DNA from: Rhizophlyctis rosea
Lineage: Eukaryota > Chytridiomycota > Chytridiomycetes > Rhizophlyctidales > Rhizophlyctidaceae
DNA length: 64,000 nucleotides
Assembly: GCA_027596075.1 (NCBI GenBank)
Contig: JADGJC010000097.1
Coordinates: 1-64,000 of the forward strand
Reading direction: 5' to 3'
A program made the translations under genes and the position numbers. Below, in pieces: positions 48,110-60,867 of this stretch. Positions within the stretch are counted from its first letter, which is position 1. Each line of letters begins with the position of its first letter. The notes under the pieces were generated by a model that did not search any database, was not told where the DNA came from, and worked only from the letters and a program-made list of their open reading frames with translations.

Positions 48110-50178
48110 TCAATCAGACAAAGCAGAACCATTGCCCAGAACTTCCAGAGGAGGCCGCACTGGGATACTCTGCCCATTCCTGAAGAAATTCTCAGGGTCA
48201 TACTTCTGTTTGATTTGGATCAATTTGGCCGCGTTCTTCCCGTAGTAGGCCCAAAGGTAGGGTGACCCTTGATAGGTGGTGTCCGCATATCCCTAAAAGT
48301 GGATGGAGCTTGTCAATACTCAAATCGTGCATTTCAGTCCTTCAAGAATGGCATTCGTACCTGGTAAGCATGACGATCCGTAAACGGCACCAACTTCCTC
48401 TCAAAGTCATGAGTATACGTCATGTTTGCACCAGTCATAGGTTCCTCGATGGCGGTATTGATACTATAACCGATTTGGACGATCATATCGTTCGGATCGA
48501 GCATTGGGGTGTGCAAATAGGGTGCGCGAGGTTGTTGGCCTTTCGAGAAGAGTTTGAATTGCATTCCAGTTCCGACGGGGCCATTCTTGGCGAAATTCGT
48601 TATGTCCTCGAGAACGTTGAATGGTAAAAGTCGGTTTGTATAGGCGGACCTTATCATAAACGGCTCAGTGAAAGACGGGATGAAGCTGGAGTACATGAAG
48701 AGCTTTACTTCTGCTTCGTTGTGCCTCGGTCGACAGCCCGGGGCAGCAATGCGAACTGCGTGGAGTTCTCAGAGCATGTGAAATCACTTCTGAGGAAGAC
48801 GCGAGCACCGAGAATGGAGCATTTGTCCGTAACGGTGTAATTCTGAGCGATTCCCAACAGATTGGACGCATCAAGGAGTTGCTGGAGCTCGGCAAGAGGG
48901 CCCTAGATTCAGACAATGGACAGTGAGATAGAGGCATTCCGTGACCATAGCGCAATATTCTTCATACCTCATGCAATCCTTGCACCCGCGCGGTGGTGAC
49001 GCCCACACGCTGATTGACTTGAATCATCATGCCAAATTGCGGGGGAGCCGATGGACCCCAACGTTGGAAGATGTTGAAAACTTGGGGAACTTTGTCGATA
49101 GCATAGTCGATCGCAAAGAGGGAAACGTCGAGAGGCTAAATGCTGGACATCAGATGCAGGCTATTGCGGAAAATTTTTGGCCTTTAACAGATCGTACCCG
49201 AAAGACTTTCAATTGAAGTTTGGTGATAACACCGAAACTCCCAGCCCCACCGCCGCGCAAAGCCCAGAAGAGGTCTTGGTAGCTTGTCTCATTCGCAGTC
49301 ACGATACTGCCATCCACCAGTACCACTTCAAAACTGACAACGTTATCGGAGGCGTACCCACGGTTGCGGGAGGTGACGCCTAGTCATTGGATGTCATGTC
49401 AGTTTTCAATCTTGAGACATTCGAGACCTACACCATCTAAACTCACCCCAACCTCCGCCTGAAGTAACATGACCAGCAACCCCTTTGACATAGATGTTAG
49501 TAACCAGAACCAGGGGCAAAATCTCAACAGGAACAGAAATGGCTCACCCATAGTCAGACAAATGCCAGCGTTGAAGCCCCAACCTCCTTGTTCATAGATC
49601 TGCTTGTACAACGGTCCGGTCCTAATGCCACTCTGAACCGTAGCAATTCCATTGGTTGCATCAATCGCCTGAACATTCAACACGGCGTCCATCTTCTCCA
49701 CGTCAATCACCAATGTTGCGTTCTGAGAGCTCAAACCCTGTTTTGGCGAATGTGAGGACGGTGTTGCATGCCAGCTCGTCTGGTGATTGCTTACCTCGTA
49801 GGAGTGGCCTCCTCCACGGGGCACAATCGTGGTATTGGTGGATGTGGCGCATCGGACAGCAGCGGAGGCCTCAACGCTTGACCTTGGATAGAAGATCGCC
49901 ACTGGGAAGTGCTGGGTACGAAGCTGATAGCCTTGTCGCTCTACATCATAGAGAGTGTCTGACGGGATGATGAGACGAGGAAATGACGGATACGCGTCCG
50001 TTCCTATCAAGGAATGGGAGAAGCTAGGTCAGTGGACTAGATGCGGAACCTGGAGCTGGCGAAGTGAAGGAGTACCGGAAGGCGGAATGGATCTCAGGCA
50101 CGATTCGAGGTTGGCAGCCTCGATCTGCCTATTGTAAAAAGATAACGCGAGTAGCGTCAAGATCCACTTCGAAAACAT
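48110..50178 (-). pseudogene. Secreted BBE-type FAD-linked oxidase, one frameshift
   Basis: Start ATG at 50178 with a signal peptide (MFSKWILTLLALSF). Introns read at 50004-50075, 49493-49547, 49380-49446, 49136-49197, 48903-48967 and 48293-48360, all in matching phases. PRGGGHSYE holds the His that in this family binds FAD covalently. GICLTMGGVAGHVTSGGG has the Cys of bicovalent members. DLFWALRGGGAGSFGVITKL and the C-terminal YADTTYQGSPYLWAYYGKNA belong to the FAD_binding_4 and BBE domains. One base is missing near 48722-48727 (between LLPRAVDRG and HNEAEVKLFMYSS), the only break. With that base the enzyme would be complete, so pseudogene status is uncertain. Such enzymes oxidise sugars or alkaloid-like alcohols outside the cell. 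Confidence 0.85.
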
Positions 50179-51116
50179 GATTTGTTGCCGTTGGGACAAG
50201 AGACAGAAGACTCAACGTTCTTCTTTTATGACCAAGGTCATTGCATTTTGACCGCCGGGATTTTGAGAGGATTGCTCGCCTCAGCGAGACGTTGCGTCCT
50301 CTTAGCTCGGCTGATTGAAGGCAACCTGCCTTTCCAGCAACACCAACTCTCAGCCATCCTCCGAACTCCCTTCCGGACCATTTGTCAACTGCACTGGAGC
50401 GGCTCAGCCTTCCCACCAAGGCTTATTCAACCCTGCCTGCTTGCCGCAAGTCTAAGCCGGCACGGTGGTATGTGATTCAGTGAAGAGCCATGTTTGCTGC
50501 GTCGTGCAAATGCCCAGAAGAGTCGGTCACAAACGCTAGATTTATGGCTGTGGGCACACATACCTCAAAGCTGCCAGCCAGTTCACATAAGCCAGCCCCT
50601 GTTACGGACCTATACCGGACCTTATTGTTGCACCCGTCAGTTTGACGGACTCCAGACGTACCTTCACCAGCACGCACGCCGGACTGAGCCGGCAACTCCA
50701 CGAGTCCTTGGAAGCAAGACCTTAGGAACCCATAACCCATTTCGGCGTGCCAATAAAGCTACAGAACGTAAATGGTAGCCAGCCACCAACGAGGACGTGC
50801 CTGTGTTTGGGAAACACAGAATCAACCCCTGCAGCAAAATCAAACACAAGGCGCGGCTTGCCTCCGTTTTCTTCTGATGACTGCAAGGCCCGCAACATCT
50901 GCTTACCAACAACACAAGGACTACAGGTAGTCGTAAAATCTTCTCCACCTCATCAATGGAAGTAAACCAAATTTAATTCATCAGGAGAATGATCAGCTGG
51001 TGACTTTGTCCAATGCACGCTTCTGACTTTTCTGATTGCCGCGTTTTCTCGACATCACAATCTACGAAGTGTTCAATTACCATTTCCGCAGCTCTGTACC
51101 TGCATCCGCGCAGGGA
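50179..51116. other. Region 5' of the FAD oxidase
   Basis: 0.9 kb holding the oxidase promoter and the edge of the decayed triplication. No gene is supported. Confidence 0.45.
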
Positions 51117-52226
51117 AGGGATGTCTTCAACTTGACACCATCACAGAAACGGGCGCTGTGGAGCCAAAAAGGATGTAGCACTTCAAGCTGCAGTGCATAG
51201 GTAAGAACCCTGAAACGCGTCCGCCCACCTCTTTTCTTTACTTTGTGATTTGATGAGTCTAGTCAGGAAAAGAGCTTCCTGCACGCACATCACAAGAGTC
51301 ACTGAGCACATTGTAAAGCGTGACGTAATTGTGATAGGTTGTTCATTGCTGCACGCATGTCAACCAAATATCATGAAACCCTTGACACTAGATGCATTCC
51401 ATCGCATGTAGGGATACTCGCTCCAAAAGAGAATGTATTAATGTTTGTCGCACTAGACAATGGTAATGATGTCCAAAGCTTATCGCATCTTTCAAACTTG
51501 GTGTCAGATTCGGAAGACATCAATAGATCGCAGCCTCACCCCACCACAGCAGTCTATCAAATGCTGTCATAGGTAATATTCCGCTCTGATATGAAGGATG
51601 TTCTTTTTGCAAAGCCAAGGATTTCAAGGAAGTCACGGGGTGCGCACAACATAAAATCGGAGCGGTGTCCTGCAGGGATGCGGTACCACCAGGGGTGAGC
51701 ATACCACAGCGATAGGAAGGCTGGCGTTGATCGGCAATGAACTTTCAAGGCTTTCCGAGGGAGATACGATATTCTTTGCGGTCATTTGTCTTCTGCAAGT
51801 TCTCCGAACGGGTCCTCCATCCAAAAGCGACAACGTTAGGCTTCCGGACTGACATCGCGGACATTGTTGCAAATTGCTTCAATGAAAGTACTACCAAAAA
51901 AGGGATGGTTATAACGTTAACGGAAAGGGTCACAAGCCTGATCTTTTGAGCCTTCGGTTGCCCAGACATGCAAAGTACATTTACGGAGAATCCAAGGATG
52001 CGATGATGCCAGACGTAATGGTAGCTTGATAAATGCTACACACATCGGGGATGTGACCTATGCGAAGGCATGAAATTGCACGAAGTAAATTTTCAGTGAC
52101 GCACCATTTATGCGGTCATTCATTTGCTATTGAAACGGGTCCTCTCAGAAATGGAGATGCTCAAAATTAGTTGACTCCCTTCACGGTGATTGACGTCTTG
52201 TCCACCTTGTAACACACCTCAATAAA

Positions 52227-52279
52227 CGTGGACAACAAAATGTGGACAACAAAATGTGGACAACAACACGGGGACAACC
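52227..52279. repeat. 14-bp tandem repeat, nearly four units
   Basis: Unit TGTGGACAACAAAA: units at 52227-52240, 52241-52254, 52255-52268 and a partial 52269-52279, the last with substitutions (CGGGGACAACC). Confidence 0.85.
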
Positions 52280-52995
52280 TTGACCACAAAGGGTTGTCCC
52301 ATAGAGGACCTCTTCGTGACACTCTGTTTGCATTCAAGTCAAACAGTGCCGGAGGTCTAATGCCAATGAGTTGCCCATTTCATCGTGCATGCATTGCAAG
52401 AAACGGAGGGCACTATCCGCCGATAAGCCGGAAGTAAGTGCTTGGGAAGCAAGTCATTCAGCACACATCACCGTATAGAACAGTGTGAAGTCCTCAAAGC
52501 TAGGATTGTAGTGTAGAAGCCAGCACGAAATGTACTAATCAGAGTAATCAGATTTCAAAACAAGTTGGTGAACTTCGACACGGTTGAGGAAGCGAGAGAA
52601 GCGCATGATCCTAGCAAGTCCAGCACATCCGTCACATGCGATAGCGCCGGACATGCTAGCATAGCATTGGAGCAAAACCTTTTCCACCTCTGGTGACCTG
52701 CTTAGGAAACTCTTCAGCCGCTCAAGCTGCTCATTTTCAAAAAGATTAAGATTCGCGCACCGGAATGCTCTTCAACGATGACCATTGGAAACCTGAGCAA
52801 CATCATTAAGGCTTGACGTCCGGCAAGCAGGGTCGTCAGTTCCTGCTGAAGGTTGTGATACTGAAACATAAGATCTGAATGTAGCAAACGAAGCCCACTT
52901 GCGGTACCAATGACAGACGAAAGCTTTGCATCATTCTACGTTTCCAAAGTCATTGTAGATGTACCAAATCTCAGAAATAAGCATTCTCAGTCGGT

Positions 52996-53061
52996 ACATT
53001 TTGGGGTGGATGTGCTACAACGACGGCCACATTTTGGGGTGGATTTGCTATAACAACGCTC
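52996..53061. repeat. 33-bp tandem duplication
   Basis: ACATTTTGGGGTGGAT begins both units (52996 and 53029); the second halves, TGCTACAACGACGGCC and TGCTATAACAACGCTC, differ by several changes. Confidence 0.85.
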
Positions 53062-54739
53062 GGGCAACACAACAATTGAAGATCGATACATCCGATGTCC
53101 GCTGAGTCAGCCGCTCTGCAGACTCATGCTGCTGAGGCGTCTTCTTTAAATCCGCATGACGCTGCATGATGGGTATCAACGCTCGGCAATCAATTTTTCT
53201 TCGCCTATAGCTTTCCTTTTTGACCTTCACCACTTTGACCAACCAATATTACCTGCCCGTGAGTAAAGCGCATGCCCAACGTGCACCACCGTTCCGAATC
53301 TAAATGCTCATGCCCTTCCGGCTCCGAAGTCTTCAAACTTGATAGTGGCGAAGCTAGCAAAAAACAGGTGATTATCAGGTATTGACAAAGTATGACGAAG
53401 CAGGTTCAGAATGCGAAGGCGAAAACCACTTTAGCGGCCGCCAGCGCATCTTCAAGGAATCGCAATTCAGAATACTTGCCATGATTGAGTGTATGTAGCC
53501 ACGCAAGGTCTCCGATAGAATCATACATGGACATCGAACAAAGTATGAAGAGGAACGAGGCGGGGAGCAACGGCAAGCTATTCGGGGTTGCCTTAAGGGC
53601 ATTCACTTGCCGACACACGTCTTTTTGCATGCAGGTCAAACCAAAGTAACCAATAACCCAATGGGAACATATGAGGTTGCCCTGCACTTGCTCAACCCTC
53701 ATGAACTTGAAGCGATTCCTTGCTTGAACAAAAAAGAAGACAAGGACACATAACAAATCATCATCCAACGGGTATGACTGCATAGAAGACCAGCTTTTCA
53801 AATACACACCGTACTCACCGGAGAGCAGTACATTCTGAGACGATCTCTCGACCTAGCATGGCAATGCGAAAGATCAAAGAACCTAATCAGGTTCCACACA
53901 AAACGAGACCGACAAGTCTGTAAGGGAAAAGCAAATGCATCTTCAGGCTCAACTGACCTGCGCGATGGCTTTGCGTTAGCTCAGTACCGATGGCATTATT
54001 TTTCCTTTCTGAAGCAAATGAGGAACGCACCGGTTGCCCATCGCGAAAAGAGAAAGCCAAGCGGCCAAGTCCATGCAGTGAAATTAGTGGCACATAGAAC
54101 GTGCTGAAGTTCAATAATTGGACGGCTAACATATTGAAGTATGTTGTCACGAAGGCTGAGAGGAGAATTAATGACTACGGAGGTAAGTGAAAAACACGCT
54201 AGTCTCGCTGAAATGCCTCAGTAACAAAGCATGGCAACGTTTTCAATGAGGCGGGTTCATATTATTAAATTTGGATGTTGCTCATTCTTCAAGAAGGATG
54301 GGAGTCGGAATTCGCATGCCACTCCATGCCGTGAAGTTTCAAAATCATGTCGACCACCGACATCGCAACCCCCGTAATCATGACCGAAGCCGAAAAAGAG
54401 ATGAAGGGGTTCGCGAATACTCCCATCCCAACTCCACTCCGGGTCAATGTACTCAACTACCACGCTGGGATGATTTTTCTCCTGTGGATATGATGGCGTC
54501 CAAATGTCAGTGCACCGAGATGGACAGAATCCAAGGGCATCACAAAGTGGGTGCTGAAAAGGCCAAAACGGACATGGCGCTTGGAGCAACTATACAGACA
54601 AAGGGCCCTGAAATGCGTCGGTCCACGTGTTTCCTGCAGTGCGATTTCAAGACTCTTGGTCCGTGAGAGGATGGCAATGCGCCGGCACAAGGGAGACTGT
54701 GAGAGATTATACTTACTTTATGGAGGTTTCTTTTAATTT

Positions 54740-57240
54740 CGTACTCAACGACGTAAGATGCAGTCCATCACCCTGTGGACCCTGTAGGAAGGATACTCTT
54801 TTCGACCCCACAGGAACCTGTTCTACATAGTCATGCTTCGCTTCACCAAAAGCAGCGGTGGTTTAATAGCGAAGGCAATGAAATCATTTTTGCGGCACTG
54901 GTCGATGTGTAACATGATATTAGCTGACCGATTTCCTTTCAAGTGTTGTCAGACCCGGATGATTATGAGGGATCGGAGGCAGAGAGCACCACATATATCC
55001 TTAAAATGCTGCGTTGGTGAATGCGCTGCTCTTTCATGAGTGTAGTTCTTTTTGCGAACTCCAAAAAGGTCGAAGATGCGCAGGTCGTGCTTCAAAAAGG
55101 AGGCGGCTTCCGGAACAGTGCCGTGTAGGAATGAGGTGGCCGAGTTTGGCATGCCACAGCGATACAAGCCTGCATTCCATACGGAAAGCACCTCTTGAAG
55201 CTCCGGAAAATTTGGTATGGCTTGAGATCATCTCATTTGGCGTGATAACCACCCGGCCTGTAGCTCCAAATGAAAACCGTGATGTGCGCTCTGCACCCAA
55301 ACGTTTGCCCACTAAAGTATTCCGAGAAGAACGTAGGGTAGAAGTGGGTTGGATCAACAGTGAATGCTAGGATTACGAGTAATGTTAGTGGAAGTCCAGG
55401 GCAAAAAGCATACAAACAGAAAGTTAGCGGAAAGAGACCGCATGCGTGATCTTGTAAACTAGTTAAACTTCCCCTTACCTCGACACGCAAAGTAGCATGT
55501 GCAGAGAATCTCAAGTACACCATGATAACGGATGACGTGACGGCTGATATACACCATCCTGCAGCATGATGCCGAGCGCAAAAAGAGCGGAATATCCTGA
55601 GGAAAGTGGAGGAGTTGAATGGGTGATTCATTTGCGAACACCGCCTTTTGAAGTGGGGTACTCTGGGATCGCAAGGGTCCACCCGGCTCACTTGACCCCA
55701 CATTAGCATCGTCACGGTGGTAGATGTCCTGCAGACTGTGGAACAACCATTATCAAAAAGGAGTGGACAACTCGGACATCAAACGAGCACAACTCTTTGA
55801 TGCAAGGGTTGTCCCATTGGGGATCCTCGACAGCCCTGCCATCGTGACAATCTTTTTTGCATTCAAGTGGTATGAAGCTAGAGGCCCAAGATATCCCATC
55901 GGACATACTTCTATATAAAAAAAAAGACCTCACATTGCGCAACTCATCCCGGCAGAGTGACCACACGGAGAACGAGTAACCCAGCACACATTGGCGTATA
56001 TATCAGCCCACCTTGTCAATGAGCACCAAAGATAGCATTGGAGGGCTGAAGGCAGTATGAAATGCATTCGACTACTAACGTAAGTTGTTGAAAGTTCGGC
56101 ATCCCAGCAAGTTCAGTACATACATTCCGTGCGAATGATGCTAGATCTGGCAACCTGCCATTGATGCACATTTTCCCCCCACCGTGTGGTGAAGACTGCA
56201 ACCGCTGAGCTGCTCAATGCCAACAAAAAGACGCGAGTGTCCCGCAGTGGAATGCCATGAAGACTGACCAACGGAGGCCTGATTGACGACTAGCCATGAA
56301 CAAACGGTTGCCGTCTGGCAGCCGATGTCGTGGGTCCGTGCCGGAGGCCATGACCCTAACAGAGATCTGTAAGCAAAAACTCAAAACGACGCCGAACTGC
56401 CACAAGCTCACGCATGGATAGCTTTAACTGCTTTGCGTCATAGTTGATCCCGAAGCCATTGCCTCAGCGGCGTCCTATCTCAACCCAACTAAACGTTTAA
56501 TATAATTACCATCTTATGGGTGTAGATTCGGCTGGAGTCACTTCAATACAACACGACGCCATCCATTATAGATGCACAAGATTCCGCGCCATGCTTACGT
56601 ATGCGGTTACATGGAGAGAACGTCGAACCCATCTCACCTGAAAAAAGCTTGGTATAATTCATTGTGAATGGAGGGTTTTGCAAAAGCATTTTGGTACAAT
56701 GATATAGGGACATTAAGGGAAGTGAGAGCGGCGCGGAAACAGGCACGTTATTCCAACAGAACTTGTCGCCTATGAATGATCACTTGTGGATACATGTCTT
56801 TTTGCATGCGACTCGAATCAAAGTTGCGCACAGTCCTAGCGCTAATGAAACGATTTGTCCTTTGGACCAAAGGGGTGCAAGGTACGCATAGCAGATCATC
56901 CAACGACACCAACTGACAAGTATTGGGTTACTCAGCAGTTATGGGCTTATAAATCAATACACGGCATATATGAGCTTTGACGGTAGCATGGAATTGCCAA
57001 AGTACTGTAACACGATCACCCTATACAAGACATAATGCTAAAGTTTGGTGAGGGATGAGGAAAGGCATATTCCGGCTCAACTGCCCTATGCGATGGAGCA
57101 ATGTCCGCCAATGTATTGATGACGTTTCTTCGTTTTTCCCCTCCATGTGGTTCAGAAACATCCTGGTTGCCCAATCCAAAAAGGGAAAGGCAAGGGTCGA
57201 AACCCCAGTAGACGTTCGAGCACATCAAGCTTTTTAACCG
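54740..57240. repeat. Degenerate tandem repeat, copy 2
   Basis: Second copy of the unit, in the same order and orientation as copy 1, shifted by about 3.6 kb at its start and 3.1 kb at its end. Landmarks: 54758-54800 (GATGCAGTCCAT...CCTGTAGG), 55040-55180, 55744-55868, 56790-56812 and 57065-57185. More decayed at 56.7-57.2 kb than copy 1, where the matching frame has several stops. Confidence 0.55.
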
Positions 57241-57293
57241 TCAGCAATCGGAAGGTACTCATGATTCACGAGGCCTGGAGAGAGGAGTAACTT

Positions 57294-57331
57294 GACTTCT
57301 GCGTATGGGGTTGACTTCTGCTTATGGGGTT
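57294..57331. repeat. 19-bp tandem duplication
   Basis: GACTTCTGCGTATGGGGTT at 57294-57312 is followed directly by GACTTCTGCTTATGGGGTT at 57313-57331, one mismatch. Confidence 0.9.
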
Positions 57332-57714
57332 GGTATGAGAAGAAAAACGAAGTCAGGCGCCAGAGAATGGAACCCTCACGAATTTGAAGACCAAAGCTTC
57401 TCATATTGCTTACTCCACGAACGTGCATTGTTTAGAAAGCTCATATCACCTTCAAGGTATATCATATTGACCGACATCATTTCAGAAACAAGGTATGGGT
57501 GCCACAGATGCAATGACTGAACCTCCCTAGTGCCCAACCATTTCAGACCTGACCTCAAACTTCTTAACACGGCGTTTCAGACTCCTAGAGGTGTCGGACA
57601 CGCAATATTCGCACTTCGCCCAGTCGCAATGGCTATCCATCATGCTCGCATAGCAACGTCGACAGCTTTCGATAGCTCAGTGATTGAAGTACAGTGGAAT
57701 GTCACAAATTTGTA

Positions 57715-58300
57715 CCCAACACTGACCATGAATGATTGGGTCTCACCGAAGAGATGTAGCATCCACTTTGTACGGGCTGTAAATCCTGTAGGCAAGCGTA
57801 CGAATGGCGTCAGGCATGTGGGTTAGGACCCTGAAACGCGTCCTCCCTCTCATTCCCGCGTTTGTTTTTTTGTAAGCTTCACCCATGATTTAATTCTCAT
57901 TCGGTGTCCACAAGAGTGCTTCTCAAGAATGCATGGTGCCAGCATTGCTTTGATAATGTATTCCTCGCCATTTTTGCATTGAAAGTTTCGTCTTTCAAAG
58001 TGATCAAAATCCAGCAGCTCACAGACATCCAACATCCGTCGGATACTACAGTACACCGAGCATAAACGAGCTTCGCAGTATGTGAATTGTGCTCCAATAC
58101 ATGTTCCCTTTTTGCGATCTCATTGCGAACATACGAAGACGCGGTGGGAGAGTTTGCCATGATATAATGGATTGCAAGCAACCCGAGCCGCATTAACTGC
58201 AAAAACGAAAGGGACAGCCATGTGTTTGAATTGACATTGCACAACGATGTCAGGTCACATCCACGCCAACAGAGGACGAGTAACAACTTGGCCAAGCTGA
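57715..58300. repeat. Degenerate tandem repeat, copy 3 (partial)
   Basis: Third, truncated copy. 57757-57843 matches both earlier copies (GATGTAGCATCCA..., ACCCTGAAACGCGTCC shared with 51206-51222). 58105-58190 matches the TTTTTGC... and ...TTTGCCATG landmarks. A minus-strand frame of 132 codons (58295-57897) is still open here, with MANSPTASSYVRNEIAKREH, but its 5' end is not convincing. Confidence 0.5.
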
Positions 58301-58666
58301 AGTCAGCTGACCTTTAGCCTGCTGGATGGCTGGCTTCTTGAACGGTCTTGACCAAGAGTTTTCAGGAAATAGGCGTTACATCCAACGGATCACGATAGTA
58401 AGAAGTAGAATTGACTTGGCTTGCTGCTCCATTTCTCAATTGAGGTTATAACGCACAGGTAGTAAGGATTGATGATGACACCCACTAATGCTCATGCCAT
58501 AACCATCTTGATAAAAGGTGCGCCAGTGTTCGCACCTTCAATGCGCTCCATCTTCTAATGCTTTTGACGACTTTGACGGTCCAGTCGTTCTTGGTGGAAA
58601 TAAAGCAAACGTTGCATTGGCGGCTTGTTATGCCGCGATGAGAAAGGCAAAATGTTGCGCTGCATA

Positions 58667-58738
58667 CGTCTCATGACGCTCGTTGCAAAGGCATTGTAAC
58701 AACTTGCAAAGGCAACGAGCGTCATAACATTGGAGACG
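58667..58738. repeat. Interrupted inverted repeat (14 bp inner, 6 bp outer)
   Basis: ATGACGCTCGTTGC at 58673-58686 pairs perfectly with GCAACGAGCGTCAT at 58712-58725. Outside it, CGTCTC (58667-58672) pairs with GAGACG (58733-58738). Confidence 0.9.
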
Positions 58739-59155
58739 CGTGGTTCTCTGGTTCATTTTATGCGCAATGGTTCTGGAACGATGTGGAATGGGCCTTCCTC
58801 CGATGACCGAATTTGTGTCACCGTGTGTCAGCAATCAGACGGCGCAGTCACGGATTACCGGGGTCATGGGGTGTCCAATCATTGAAATCATCATCATCAT
58901 CAATCAAACCAGCCCCAAATGCATTGGGCGATCCCGCAGTTCTGGGCCTGTGCCGCCCATCTGGCGCGCAGCAACTTGGCCCAAACACTCCGATTGGATT
59001 GGTGGCCCAGCTCCATGTGGCACCCACTGCCCAATCGGCCAGGGGCAAATGGGCAAATTGGGGGCAAATTGCGGGTCCCCCAAATGGGGCGGCGAAGCAA
59101 CTCAAATCGCATCATGCACATCCACATCCACCATTCAACTTCGCTTCGCACTTGA

Positions 59156-60189
<1,034 letters not shown>

Positions 60190-60867
60190 GGGCGGTCGGT
60201 TGCATGGGGCGATCTGTTGGGGATGGCAATTTGAAGCGGTTCCAGATTGTATAGCATGGTAGCATTCGCGTCTCCCCTTGTAAATAAATTGAAAGCATAA
60301 ATGCTCTTGCTATTGCTCGCAGAATTCATACGACTTTGAGTTTGTTGGTGTGATGTGTTCGTCTTTTGTGGAGGCATACAGCCGTGGCATGGTGATATTC
60401 GGTATTTGCGGGATGCTTCAATAAATCTTATGGTTCCCACGTTGTTTGAACAAATTGCAATGAGAATGGGTGATAGGATTGAGCGAACGAACTTGTATGC
60501 CGACCCACATACGGAAAGTCCCGGCTTGGTGCATTCTTGAATTTGTGGAATGCTCATAGACAGTGCCGTTGACAATGAGATTGATTGCTTCCCTTGATAA
60601 CATATTTCAGTGATGTTTCGTGTGTACATTTGCATGTGAATACTTGGGCAGGTATTCCTGAATAGAATTTTCGGAGGGTGACTCGATAAGTTGTCCGGTT
60701 GTCCAGACACGTCATCCAGCCATCAACATCTGCTGGCCCACCCACCATTTTCACACAATCACGATCTTCTCACGCAACAAATTTCACACGCTCCATCTCT
60801 CCCACCCACTTTCCCCCACTGAATGTCCACTGCCCACATCACATAACTCCAATCTCCCGTTCCCACA
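60190..60867. other. Intergenic region after polyubiquitin
   Basis: 678 bp holding the polyubiquitin 3' end and the promoter of the next gene, with a C/A-rich leader at 60740-60867. No gene is supported. Confidence 0.5.

Larger units (their letters stand above)
51117..54180. repeat. Degenerate tandem repeat, copy 1
   Basis: First of three decayed copies of an unknown unit of about 3-3.5 kb. Landmarks and partners: 51165-51222 (GGATGTAGCA...ACCCTGAAACGCGTCC) with copies 2 and 3; 51590-51735 (TTCTTTTTGC..., GCATACCACAGCGATA) with 55040-55180 and 58105-58190; 52286-52345 (GGTTGTCCCAT, TTTGCATTCAAG) with 55806-55868; 53608-53630 (ACGTCTTTTTGCATGC) with 56792-56810; 53945-54060 with 57065-57185. 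Minus-strand frames look weakly coding and hydrophobic, but are broken. The unit's original nature is unknown. Confidence 0.6.

Noticed and set aside
50179..58300. Transposable element as the source of the triplication
   Set aside because: No reverse transcriptase, transposase or integrase motif, no terminal repeats and no target-site duplications were seen.
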